The notes under the pieces were generated by a model. That model was given only the letters and a program-made list of their open reading frames with translations. It had not been told where the DNA came from and searched no databases. The position numbers and the translations under genes were made by a program. This document shows, in pieces, positions 7,226 to 15,403 of a stretch of 20,460 bases of DNA; the stretch's first letter is position 1; each line of letters begins with the position of its first letter. Origin of the DNA: Candidatus Hermodarchaeota archaeon (GTDB lineage Archaea; Asgardarchaeota; Hermodarchaeia; Hermodarchaeales; Hermodarchaeaceae); NCBI GenBank assembly GCA_016839995.1, contig JAEOTD010000131.1:1-20460 (forward strand). The letters are read 5' to 3'.

Positions 7226-8920
7226 ATGCTCTTGCTGAACCCACGAGACTACACGTATCAGTTTCACGATAAACGGTCAAATGAAATTATGCTGAAAACC
7301 ATTGAGTACTTTGAAACACGGGGGAAAAAGAAACTCAAAGAAGACGACCACAATCGATCCTTTTATGAGGATTTCATCGCGTTTCAGAAGAAGCACCGAA
7401 TCTTTTCCACTCTCCTTACCCCCACCCAATATGGGGACAAAGATGCTCGCTGGGATATGTGGCGGAACTATGCGTTTAATGAAATCCTTGCCTTTTACGG
7501 ACTCGCCTACTGGTACACATGGCAAGTCAGTATACTCGGATTGGGACCCATTTGGATGAGCAAGAATGAGAAACTTAAACAACAAGCCGCCCAACACTTG
7601 AAGGATGGTGCGGTGTTCGCCTTTGGACTCTCAGAAAAAGTCCATGGGGCTGATATCTATTCAACAGAAATGAGCCTCACTCCCCAGTCCGATGGAAGTT
7701 ACCTAGCCAATGGCGCAAAATACTACATTGGCAACGCCAACACGGCCCCAATGGTGTCAACCTTTGGAAAAATGGCTGACAGCGGTGAATATGTCTTCTT
7801 CGTGGCAGATTATCGAAACCAAAATTATGATCTAGTCAAGAACGTCTGCAATAGTCAAAACTTCGTTGCAGAATTTGGTCTTAACAACTACAAAATCACA
7901 CAAGATGAGATTCTCTCTCAGGGGCAAGAAGCGTGGGATTCAGCCCTCAACACAGTCAATGTTGGGAAATACAACCTAGGTGTGGCCTCCATTGGCATCT
8001 GTACACATGCATTCTATGAAGCCCTCAACCATGCCAGCAACCGAAAACTCTACGGGATGATGGTCACTGACTTCCCTCACGTCAAACAAATGTTCATCGA
8101 CGCTTACACTCGCCTCGTTGCAATGAAGCTCTTTGCCATGCGGGCTGTAGACTATATGCGAATCGCCTCTCCCGAAGATCGCCGGTATATTCTGTACAAC
8201 ACCATGGTGAAGATGAAAGTCACCCTCCAAGGCGAAGAGGTCATCAATCTCCTCTGGGATATCATTGCAGCTAAAGGATTTGAAAAAGACACCTATTTCG
8301 AAATGGCGGCTCGTGACATCCGAGCGTTACCGAAACTTGAAGGCACTGTTCACGTCAACCTCGCCTTGGTAGCAAAATTCATTTTCAACTACTTCTTCAA
8401 TCCTAAAGAATACCAGTCCGTTTCACGTCAAGACCGGCCCGGACACGATGCATTCCTCTTTGAACAAGGCCCAACCCGGGGCTTGGGAAAAATCCAATTC
8501 CATGACTACAACACCGTATTCACCAACTATGACCTTCCAAACGTCAAGATATTTCACGAACAAATCAACTTCTTCAAAGAACTCCTTGCAAACGCCACAC
8601 CTACGCCCGAACAGCAACAAGACACCGATTTCTCCATGGCTATTGCTGAACTTTTCGCTCTCATTGTGTACGCCCAACTCATCTTAGAAAACGCCCAAGT
8701 TTATGGACTGCACGATGATACAATTGACCAAATCTTCGACTTCATGGTTCGGGATTTCTCCAAATACGCTTTACAATTGTACAGTAAATCAAGTACTACT
8801 CCCAAGCAAGCAGAATTCTGCACCAAAATGATTCAGAAACCAATCCACGATCCCGAACGATACAAGCATTCCTGGGAACAGGTCCTAAAGCACAAAGACC
8901 TCTATGAAATGACTCCCTAA
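7226..8920 (+). CDS. Acyl-CoA dehydrogenase-family flavoprotein with long C-terminal extension
   Basis: A 564-residue protein. The ACAD core covers about residues 15-395: an N-terminal helical part, a beta-domain stretch 'FAFGLSEKVHGADI' (131-144; the family usually has 'TEP.AGSD'), 'ANGAKYYIGNANTA' (161-174), the C-terminal helical domain with 'SNRKLYGMMVTDFPHVKQ' (271-288, the usual 'R..FG..I..FQ' region), and Glu372 in 'KLEGTVHVN', placed like the catalytic base of medium-chain-type members. Such enzymes use FAD to make an alpha-beta double bond in acyl-CoA thioesters. The usual length is about 380; here about 170 further residues follow, mostly helical, as in longer ACAD members, and these may mediate dimer or membrane contact. 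The usual 'SD' of 'GSD' reads 'AD' here. No electron-transfer flavoprotein or other beta-oxidation gene is beside it, so the substrate is open. Confidence 0.78.
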   Translation: MLLLNPRDYTYQFHDKRSNEIMLKTIEYFETRGKKKLKEDDHNRSFYEDFIAFQKKHRIFSTLLTPTQYGDKDARWDMWRNYAFNEILAFYGLAYWYTWQVSILGLGPIWMSKNEKLKQQAAQHLKDGAVFAFGLSEKVHGADIYSTEMSLTPQSDGSYLANGAKYYIGNANTAPMVSTFGKMADSGEYVFFVADYRNQNYDLVKNVCNSQNFVAEFGLNNYKITQDEILSQGQEAWDSALNTVNVGKYNLGVASIGICTHAFYEALNHASNRKLYGMMVTDFPHVKQMFIDAYTRLVAMKLFAMRAVDYMRIASPEDRRYILYNTMVKMKVTLQGEEVINLLWDIIAAKGFEKDTYFEMAARDIRALPKLEGTVHVNLALVAKFIFNYFFNPKEYQSVSRQDRPGHDAFLFEQGPTRGLGKIQFHDYNTVFTNYDLPNVKIFHEQINFFKELLANATPTPEQQQDTDFSMAIAELFALIVYAQLILENAQVYGLHDDTIDQIFDFMVRDFSKYALQLYSKSSTTPKQAEFCTKMIQKPIHDPERYKHSWEQVLKHKDLYEMTP

Positions 8921-8954
8921 CTATCAAGGTATTTCAATTGGAAAAATTCAACCT

Positions 8955-9329
8955 TTACGGAATGGTGAATTCCTTAATCACAGAAAGAGGTTCAGTTTTT
9001 TTGCCATATTGGCGTTTAATCCATTGTTCCCACCGTCGACTATGTTTCTGATCAGTGGTGAGATTCTCAATATTGGAAACCCGCTCTACTGTCCGCCTCA
9101 GTCGACCCAATCGGCGTTCATTTCCCACAATATAGAGTGTCATCACAACAATCGGTAAGCCCACAACAGAAAAGATCAAACCAATTCCCAAAAAAGGCGT
9201 TAGAACTGAAAAGAACTGACCAATAAGCACGTAAACCCCACCAACGATAATCAAAGAGATAATCGCCTCAAGAAACCAAAGATTATGCCAAGTTAATGGA
9301 CGATCATCGATTGTTCGCTTAATTCGCAA
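8955..9329 (-). CDS. Small two-helix membrane protein, unknown function
   Basis: A 124-residue protein with two adjacent membrane segments (about residues 17-38 and 43-67) separated by a very short turn, so both termini face the same side. A basic, charged helical tail of about 55 residues follows ('NERRLGRLRRTVERVSN' and 'HSRRWEQWIKRQYGKK'). By the positive-inside rule the tail should be cytoplasmic. The start is TTG at 9329 behind a GGTGA site six bases away. It is convergent with the acyl-CoA dehydrogenase gene, with 34 bases between the stops, and follows the isomerase gene on the same strand by 80 bases. I do not recognise the family. Confidence 0.6.
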   Translation of the reverse strand: MRIKRTIDDRPLTWHNLWFLEAIISLIIVGGVYVLIGQFFSVLTPFLGIGLIFSVVGLPIVVMTLYIVGNERRLGRLRRTVERVSNIENLTTDQKHSRRWEQWIKRQYGKKTEPLSVIKEFTIP

Positions 9330-9335
9330 TTGAAT

Positions 9336-9340
9336 TCACC
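9336..9340 (-). promoter_or_regulatory. GGTGA ribosome binding site deciding a TTG start
   Basis: On the minus strand GGTGA is followed by six bases and then TTG at 9329. This is the same arrangement as the C39-like peptidase gene and supports the TTG as the start of the small membrane protein. Confidence 0.55.
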
Positions 9341-9409
9341 TAGAAAAGGACAGGCACTTAAGACGCCTTTTTAACTTTCTCGAATAGTACAGAGAAGCGC
9401 AGATTTGGT

Positions 9410-10648
9410 TTATTGACGTTTGATGAAATTAAAGAAATCTAAAATGCGCTGTTTATGCTTTCCAGGAATTATCACATGGTGATTTGCCAAGGAATTATCG
9501 AGGAAGTACGTCACTGATTCCGTTAACGTGGTTCGAATTTGTGTACGGCACTGATGCTCTTCTGAAAGGTTCTTGGTAATTACACCTTCTGACACCCAAT
9601 AGTCGGTAAGGTCTTTTCCAAACATTTTGAAGACGGTGATATCTCGGAACGGGAATTTCCCACGAATTGCTACACTCTTGTCACTTTCGAAGTGTGACAT
9701 GACGTCATAAGATTCAATGATATTTGTAGGCACCGTGCAATGGGCGAACACCACGGAATTATTGTCGACGTTTACATCAACCACATTAGCCATAAATAAG
9801 GAATTATTCGTGAGATACTTTCCTAAAAGCATCGTAAAGGTTGTTGGTAAATCACCTTCACATCCTGCCACTACATTATCTAACGTATTCATATGAGATA
9901 CTGCAAGACATCCGGAAATCTCTGTTTCCTCAAGGAGTTTGAAACACTCAACTGTAACAGCATCTAGGTCATGGTTCTTTGAAAAAGCAACCAACGACTG
10001 GGCAACAATAGCTGCTTTCTGGATATCGTGAGTTTTACAATCAATTGACTCAGCATTATTGAGAAACTTCTCAAGGTTGGGAGAGAATTCCTCCCATAGA
10101 TCATCATTTGTGCGGTCTGTCAGCATGTTGATTGGATATTGTTTAAATTCAACACCCCATTTCTTTGCCACAGCCTGCTGATCAATCCCCGAAGCAATCA
10201 ACCAAGGCGAAGGATTTCCGATAATCCCGATTTTACTCGCTGTAAGGCGATTTAAAATCGAGTCATATTGGCACCAATTTGAAATCCGATCGATGAGGTT
10301 CTCTAAGGAGTCATGAATGATTCGTGCTGTAATTCCTTGTTGATCCAGATACTTCCGAACCTCCATCGCGGCTGGTAGTGAATTATCTCCCTCATGGGTC
10401 AGGAGTTGAATAGGTGGTGGTATTTTGGTCTTTTGTAGAAATTTCGATATTCCATCCTCAGTCCCACCCGAACCCACAAACAAGTAATTATGTTGGTCAC
10501 GAATTGTCTTGTCTCGTTTCATTCCTTCGCTAACATAGTTTTCGGGAGTAAACACCTTTGCTTGTGTGCTACCAAGTTTATCCATGATTCCCGATACACG
10601 GCGTTTCAATGATGTAGAAGAAAAAAATGCGATTATATTTACGGGCAC
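9410..10648 (-). CDS. L-fucose isomerase-like sugar isomerase
   Basis: A 412-residue protein with the two-part form of the L-fucose/L-arabinose isomerase superfamily: N-terminal Rossmann-like domains (about 1-175) and a C-terminal domain holding the conserved blocks. Visible blocks are 'LDAVTVECFKLLEE', 'GCLAVSHMNTL', 'CEGDLPTTFTML' with Asp266, 'FAHCTVP', 'SHFES', 'HQCRTQI' and 'NHHVIIPG' with His390/391. In characterised isomerases the metal ligands are Glu, Asp and His; Asp266 and one of the two histidines are good candidates. These enzymes convert an aldose to a ketose using Mn2+. At about 410 residues it is shorter than E. coli FucI (about 590), as is usual for the archaeal and bacterial 'FucI-like' group whose substrates are mostly unknown. 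The start is GTG at 10648. An FGGY kinase 3 kb away could act on its product. It follows isopentenyl phosphate kinase by 107 bases. Confidence 0.75.
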   Translation of the reverse strand: MPVNIIAFFSSTSLKRRVSGIMDKLGSTQAKVFTPENYVSEGMKRDKTIRDQHNYLFVGSGGTEDGISKFLQKTKIPPPIQLLTHEGDNSLPAAMEVRKYLDQQGITARIIHDSLENLIDRISNWCQYDSILNRLTASKIGIIGNPSPWLIASGIDQQAVAKKWGVEFKQYPINMLTDRTNDDLWEEFSPNLEKFLNNAESIDCKTHDIQKAAIVAQSLVAFSKNHDLDAVTVECFKLLEETEISGCLAVSHMNTLDNVVAGCEGDLPTTFTMLLGKYLTNNSLFMANVVDVNVDNNSVVFAHCTVPTNIIESYDVMSHFESDKSVAIRGKFPFRDITVFKMFGKDLTDYWVSEGVITKNLSEEHQCRTQIRTTLTESVTYFLDNSLANHHVIIPGKHKQRILDFFNFIKRQ

Positions 10649-10755
10649 ACCTATCCGTCCTTCTTTTTGAGTACCTGATTTACTTCCTAACAGTATGTAT
10701 TGACTCCGTAAAAAGAATTAGTAACCCACGCATTAGGGTGCTTTACTAGTTAGTA

Positions 10756-11604
10756 TCAGAGTGTGATACGAGTACAAGGCACTTCTGAATCACCATTCAT
10801 ATACCGGCGAAGAATTCCAGGTTCAGTCATACCCAAAATGACAACCTCCGCTCCTGCCTTCAAGATAGGTTCAATTCGTTTAATCTCATCCAGTTTCCCC
10901 CGCATTCCTTTCGTGATATCTGGTGTCGCAGCTTGATTAGCCATTTTTTCGTACTCCTCAATGCGACCCAAAGAAATCTGGGGAATCAGTTCGGCTTTGG
11001 GATCTAGCTTTGGATCTGCTGTATAAATCCCTGCAACATCGGTCGCAAAAATAACGTCTCGAGGATTGAGGAGTCGAGAAAGAAGTTGAACGACTTTATC
11101 GCCAGAACAGACACTAAAACCCCGTTGAGAGTCAGCACACATATCCCCTCCGATGAGGAGTGTCATTCCAAGGTCTAAGTATTGGCGAAACCCTCCACTG
11201 AAATGCCCTGTGATTTCACCTTCTGTCATGAAGAAGATGTTACTAGGGAGAAAAATTACGGGGGCAAGACCTGCTTCGGTCACTGCTTCGGAGATAGTCA
11301 TTCTGAGTTGAAGGACTTCGACCATGGTTTTTGAGAGGTCAGGGAGTTGTTCGGGCTTCTTGTAGCCGTCATAGAGTTTCCGGTTGATGACAGGAACATG
11401 ACCATAGCTGCCCACACCGTGGACAATCACACAAGGACCCAGAACTTCAGCAACTTCTTTTGTGATACGTTTTAGTTGCTCTTCACGTAATGTATAAGGC
11501 TGGCTTTTATCGGTGATGAGGGACCCACCGAGTTTGATGATGGCTAATCGATCAGGCATAGTACCTAGCAACTCCTTTCTCAGACTAAGGAACTTTTCCC
11601 GCAT
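10756..11604 (-). CDS. ipk: Isopentenyl phosphate kinase
   Basis: An amino-acid-kinase-fold protein that phosphorylates isopentenyl phosphate to isopentenyl diphosphate with ATP, the last step of the archaeal alternative mevalonate pathway that feeds ether-lipid synthesis. Visible motifs are 'IKLGGSLITDK' (residues 23-33) for the phosphate-binding loop, 'HGVGSYGH' (62-69), whose final His69 matches the histidine that marks this family, 'CSGDKVVQLLSRLL', 'FATDVAGIY', and 'DITKGMRGKLDEI', where most members have 'D.TGGM..K'. The longest frame gives 282 residues, but an internal ATG at 11559 gives 267, starts just before the first strand as in known enzymes, and has AAAGGAG about 12 bases upstream. 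I consider that start the more likely one. It lies between the small GTPase and the isomerase on one strand. Confidence 0.85.
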   Translation of the reverse strand: MREKFLSLRKELLGTMPDRLAIIKLGGSLITDKSQPYTLREEQLKRITKEVAEVLGPCVIVHGVGSYGHVPVINRKLYDGYKKPEQLPDLSKTMVEVLQLRMTISEAVTEAGLAPVIFLPSNIFFMTEGEITGHFSGGFRQYLDLGMTLLIGGDMCADSQRGFSVCSGDKVVQLLSRLLNPRDVIFATDVAGIYTADPKLDPKAELIPQISLGRIEEYEKMANQAATPDITKGMRGKLDEIKRIEPILKAGAEVVILGMTEPGILRRYMNGDSEVPCTRITL

Positions 11605-11748
11605 TCAGCTCGTAGGAGCAGATCAAGGAGTTATTGCATTTGGTGATTGAAAAGGGCTTCTAATTGACGTGTAGAAGGTGTCCGATGGATCCAAAGTGAA
11701 GGTGTATGGGGATACTTACAAAACTCTACTATGATGGGGGCCAGTTCT

Positions 11749-12282
11749 CTATTTGACATCTGCTAAAAGTTTTTGAGAAATATCATTAAACAACTGGATA
11801 ATATTTGTCCCTGATTTTGCTGAGGTCTCAGTGTAGAAAAGCATATTATGGTCAGCTAACGCCTTCTCTGCTGCCTCCTTCGAAATCTGCCGTTCGTTGA
11901 TTAAGTCCGCTTTATTTCCAACAAGGACAAGTGGAAGCTTTGGAACCATAGCATGAATTTCGTTAATCCACCGTGAGACATTTTCTAGGCTACTCGGTCG
12001 TGTAAGATCAAAAACAATGATACCCATGTCGGTCCCACTCATGAACTGACTACGAACCAGTTTGAAGTCAGTTTGACCGGACATATCCCAGATTTGGAGT
12101 TGTACCTGATCCTTCTCAAAGGTGAGTTCTTGGGATGTGATATCTACACCGATACTTGCTTTGTAATCCTCGATGAAGGTGTCTGAGACGTATCGTCGGA
12201 TAATACAGGTTTTCCCAACTGCATAATCACCCATTAGGATGATTTTGAATATCCACCGTTGAGATGAAGGTGTTTCTGCCAC
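11749..12282 (-). CDS. Ras/Rab-like small GTPase
   Basis: A 177-residue Ras-superfamily GTPase with all five boxes: G1 'GDYAVGKT' (18-25), G2 region 'YKASIGVD' (40-47), G3 'WDMSGQ' (65-70), G4 'NKAD' (123-126) and G5 'TSAK' (153-156). The order and the 'YKA.IGVD' sequence are closest to eukaryotic Rab proteins. The G2 threonine that contacts Mg2+ is a serine (Ser43), and the alanine of 'DTAGQ' is Ser68; the catalytic Gln70 is kept. The protein ends 'LLADVK', with no cysteine for prenylation, so membrane binding would need a partner. Such GTPases are numerous in Asgard archaea. The start is GTG at 12282, eight bases after GAGGT, and a TATA-like box stands about 40 bases upstream. It is the first gene of a same-strand run leading into isopentenyl phosphate kinase, 144 bases away. 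Its partners are unknown. Confidence 0.9.
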   Translation of the reverse strand: MAETPSSQRWIFKIILMGDYAVGKTCIIRRYVSDTFIEDYKASIGVDITSQELTFEKDQVQLQIWDMSGQTDFKLVRSQFMSGTDMGIIVFDLTRPSSLENVSRWINEIHAMVPKLPLVLVGNKADLINERQISKEAAEKALADHNMLFYTETSAKSGTNIIQLFNDISQKLLADVK

Positions 12283-12317
12283 AATTAGTGACCTCAGTTA
12301 TTGTATCTTTCTTTCAT

Positions 12318-12326
12318 GCCATATAA
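12318..12326 (-). promoter_or_regulatory. TATA-like box of the small GTPase gene
   Basis: On the minus strand the sequence is CTTATATGG, about 40 bases before the GTG start at 12282. The predicted transcript start near 12296 leaves a short leader that still holds the GAGGT ribosome binding site. Confidence 0.45.
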
Positions 12327-12494
12327 GATAATCAGTACTTGTTAGAACTGACCCCTACTCCTTTATGGCTAAATATGAAGCCATCTAAATTCGATAAGAA
12401 TGTTTGCTTTACAGATATATGGTAAATCACTAATTATGGAAACCAAAACCATGACCTTGAAACTGGCAGTACAACTAAATACCAGCTGAAATGA

Positions 12495-13715
12495 ATGAAA
12501 CCCATGACCCGAATCACCGTTCTTGGCGGGTGTGGAGCCGTTGGCAGTGTTGCCGTACGAACCCTCAAAGAGCTCCCAGATTTTGATGAAATCATCATTG
12601 CTGACATCAACACTGAAGGTGCCCAAACGCTTGCTGATGAGCTTGGTGGAGAATGTACTGCTCTCGAAGTGAATGCACTTGATCCTAAGAGTATTAAATC
12701 AGTAATCAAAGGATCGAATGTTGTACTCAACTGTGTTGGACCATTCTATCGTTTTGGGCCTCCGATACTAGAGGCTGTTATCAACTCTGGGATAAATTAT
12801 GTTGACGTGTGTGATGACGTCGAACCAACACAAGCCTTGTTAACCATGGATTCCAAGGTTAAGAAAGCGAATCTCTCTGCTCTAATTGGTATGGGCAGCT
12901 CTCCAGGGGTCTCAAACATCCTTGTACGATTCGCCGCCACACAGCTCCTGGACCGTGTTGATTCCATTGATATCTTCCATGCACATGGCGGAGAACCTGT
13001 TGAAGGCGCTGCGGTAATTGCTCACCGCATTCATGCCATGACCTCAGAAATCCCAATGTTCCTAGAAGGAAAAGAACGCACGGTGTGTTTCTTCGACGAA
13101 CAAGGCATTGCATTACGAGAAGAAGTTAGTTTCCACAACATTGGCACGCATCTATGCTATCCGTATCCACACCCCGAAACAATCACACTCCCAAATTATT
13201 TCCAATGTCAACGTGTCACCAACAAGGGCACCGTCCTCCCTGACCGATATTTCAACTTCATCATCAAATTAGTAAAATTAGGATTAACTGGTGAAGACCC
13301 GATTAATGTAAAGGGAACACCTGTTACACCCCGTGATTTTGCTATAGCCTACATCATTGAAGAACGCGAGAAAATTCTTAAAGAAACGAAGTTCGGTGAA
13401 CAACGGGGATGCGTAAAAATCGTTGTTGGAGGTCAAAAGAAAGGTAAACCCCATCAATACGTGTTCTCGTTATGGTCCATTGGCCAAGCCATGGGAGAAG
13501 GCACAGGAATTCCTGCAGCAATTGGTGCAACACTAATGCACCGAAGAAAAATCCCGATGAAAGGTGTATTCCCACCTGAAGCTTGTGTTGAACCCATGGA
13601 ATTTCTAGGGGTCATGCAAGAGTATCTGAAACTTGATACAGTAACCGGTGGCAGCAGTCCGCTTCTAATCCAGTCCATCGATTCCGAAGGATACGTCAAA
13701 GAGTTATCCCTCTAA
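12495..13715 (+). CDS. Saccharopine dehydrogenase-like oxidoreductase
   Basis: A 406-residue protein with an N-terminal Rossmann domain: 'ITVLGGCGAVGSVAV' gives the dinucleotide glycine loop (Gly11-Gly17), and Asp37 ends the second strand in 'IIIADIN', which favours NAD(H) over NADP(H). 'NCVGPFYRFGPPILEA' and 'GINYVDVCDD' (about residues 75-100) and 'LIGMGSSPGVSN' (about 132-143) are the usual landmarks of the saccharopine dehydrogenase/carboxynorspermidine synthase family. The middle part carries 'HAHGGEP' and the C-terminal part closes the catalytic domain. Family members oxidise or form secondary amines between amino acids and keto acids; the substrate here cannot be told. An ATG at 12504 is an alternative start three residues later; neither has a clear ribosome binding site. 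It is followed 80 bases later by an FGGY kinase on the same strand. Confidence 0.78.
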   Translation: MKPMTRITVLGGCGAVGSVAVRTLKELPDFDEIIIADINTEGAQTLADELGGECTALEVNALDPKSIKSVIKGSNVVLNCVGPFYRFGPPILEAVINSGINYVDVCDDVEPTQALLTMDSKVKKANLSALIGMGSSPGVSNILVRFAATQLLDRVDSIDIFHAHGGEPVEGAAVIAHRIHAMTSEIPMFLEGKERTVCFFDEQGIALREEVSFHNIGTHLCYPYPHPETITLPNYFQCQRVTNKGTVLPDRYFNFIIKLVKLGLTGEDPINVKGTPVTPRDFAIAYIIEEREKILKETKFGEQRGCVKIVVGGQKKGKPHQYVFSLWSIGQAMGEGTGIPAAIGATLMHRRKIPMKGVFPPEACVEPMEFLGVMQEYLKLDTVTGGSSPLLIQSIDSEGYVKELSL

Positions 13716-13795
13716 GATCGAAGTTTCTTACCCGAAGCCTATTTCAGAAAAGACTTCACATTAGTACTATTTCACATCAGAGAGAGGTTCCACTT

Positions 13796-15385
13796 ATGGC
13801 AGCTTCAAAAGATAACACCAAATATGTCCTCGCAATTGACCATGGCACCTCCGCGATGAAACCCGCAATTGTATCAACACGCGGAGAAGTTATTGGTTGG
13901 GCCTGTGAAACCACTCCACTTTACCTACTTCCTGGTGGAGGGGCAGAACAGAATCCCAAAGAATGGTGGCAAGCCTTTCTCACTGCGGCTAAGAATCTAA
14001 TTGATCAAGAACTTGTCCCAGCTAAAGATATCATAGCGATTAGTAACACAAGTCAATGGTCGGGAACCGTCGTTGTTGATACCAACGGACAGCCCCTCAT
14101 GAATGCTATCATTTGGATGGACTCACGAGGCGAACCCTATATCCGTAAAAAACTCAAGGGACTCATCAACATCCAAGGATACTCAATATTCAATCTTCTA
14201 CGATGGCTTCGAAAAACCGCAGGAATTCCCACGAAAAGTGGTAAGGATCCCATAGCCCATATTCTCTATATCCAACATGAATTGCCTGAGATCTATGAAC
14301 AAGCCTCAATGTTCTTGGAACCAACAGATTACATCAACCTCCGACTCTCAGGTGAAATCGCTTCATCCCCTGCCACAATGATGCTACACTGGATTACCGA
14401 CACTAGGAACATCAACAATCCCCAATACGACAACGGACTCGTGAAACGACTAGGAGTTGACCGAGAAAAACTCCCTAAATTGAAGCAATCAACTGATGTA
14501 CTAGGAACCCTCCAGAAAGAGGTCGCCAACACCCTAGGATTAAGTGAAGAAGTCAAAGTGTTTGTGGGCACTTCTGACATCCCGTCCGCTGTAATTGGCT
14601 CAGGCGCCGTTCGAGACTATGAGGGCCACATCTATATTGGGACTAGCAGTTGGCTCACCTGCCATGTACCCTTCAAGAAAACCGATATTGGAAGCAACAT
14701 TGCATCACTTCCCTCTGCCATTCCTGGACGTTACTTCATTGCCAATGAACAGGAAACCGCAGGTGCTTGCCTGACCTACCTCCGAGATCAAGTCTTTTAC
14801 CCTGACGACGACACCAAATGCGGAAACCAAGACGTCTACCAAGAATTTGATCGTATTGTCGAACAAGTCACCGTTGGTAGTCATAAAATCATTTTCACCC
14901 CGTGGCTCTACGGAGAAAGGACACCAGTTGAAGACCATACGGTACGTGGTGGATTCTTCAACATCTCACTCAATAGCAAAAAGGAGCACCTCATCCGCGC
15001 GGTGTTTGAAGGGGTTGCTTTCAATAGCCGATGGGTTCTTGCAGCGGTCGAAAAATTCACCAAACGTCCCTTTGATACACTTAACATGATTGGTGGCGGT
15101 GCACAATCAAATATTTGGTGCCAAATCTATGCAGATATTCTCAACCGGAATATTCGTCAGGTCCATGACCCTCTACAAGCCAACGCCCGAGGAGCAGCTT
15201 TCATTGCCAGCGTAGGGCTTGGTAAAATCACTTTCAAAGATATACCTGACCTCATACAAATCGCGAAAACATTTACACCTAATCCTGAGAACCGTAAATT
15301 CTATGATGACCTCTTCAAAGAGTACGTAGGAATCTACAAAACCAACAAAGGACTCTACCAGCGACTCAACATCACCGAAGGCTAG
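13796..15385 (+). CDS. FGGY-family carbohydrate kinase, xylulokinase-like
   Basis: A 529-residue two-domain sugar kinase of the actin/hexokinase fold. The N-terminal phosphate loop is 'AIDHGTSAMK' (13-22). Further landmarks are 'GGGAEQNPKEWW' and 'SNTSQWSGTVVVD', 'IIWMDSRG' in the sugar-binding region, and Asp261 in 'GTSDIPSAVIG', placed like the catalytic base. In the C-terminal domain 'GGGAQSNIWCQIYADIL' (from Gly433) is the adenosine motif, followed by 'ANARGAAFIASVGLG'. Such kinases phosphorylate ketoses or polyols (xylulose, fuculose, ribulose, glycerol) with ATP. The 'EQNP..WW' and 'MDSRG' forms are closest to xylulokinase. The start ATG follows AGAGAGG by eight bases. The L-fucose-isomerase-like gene at 9410-10648 would supply a ketose, but it is on the other strand and not in the same operon. 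The true substrate is not determined by the sequence. Confidence 0.85.
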   Translation: MAASKDNTKYVLAIDHGTSAMKPAIVSTRGEVIGWACETTPLYLLPGGGAEQNPKEWWQAFLTAAKNLIDQELVPAKDIIAISNTSQWSGTVVVDTNGQPLMNAIIWMDSRGEPYIRKKLKGLINIQGYSIFNLLRWLRKTAGIPTKSGKDPIAHILYIQHELPEIYEQASMFLEPTDYINLRLSGEIASSPATMMLHWITDTRNINNPQYDNGLVKRLGVDREKLPKLKQSTDVLGTLQKEVANTLGLSEEVKVFVGTSDIPSAVIGSGAVRDYEGHIYIGTSSWLTCHVPFKKTDIGSNIASLPSAIPGRYFIANEQETAGACLTYLRDQVFYPDDDTKCGNQDVYQEFDRIVEQVTVGSHKIIFTPWLYGERTPVEDHTVRGGFFNISLNSKKEHLIRAVFEGVAFNSRWVLAAVEKFTKRPFDTLNMIGGGAQSNIWCQIYADILNRNIRQVHDPLQANARGAAFIASVGLGKITFKDIPDLIQIAKTFTPNPENRKFYDDLFKEYVGIYKTNKGLYQRLNITEG

Positions 15386-15403
15386 AACGTAGGTAATTCT
15401 TCG

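Noticed and set aside
4741..10657. Shared GGATAGGTGTG at the starts of the glycyl radical enzyme and the isomerase genes, as a common operator
   Set aside because: The start codons sit at different offsets to it, and GGTG is explained by ribosome binding; two copies are not enough to argue for a regulator site.
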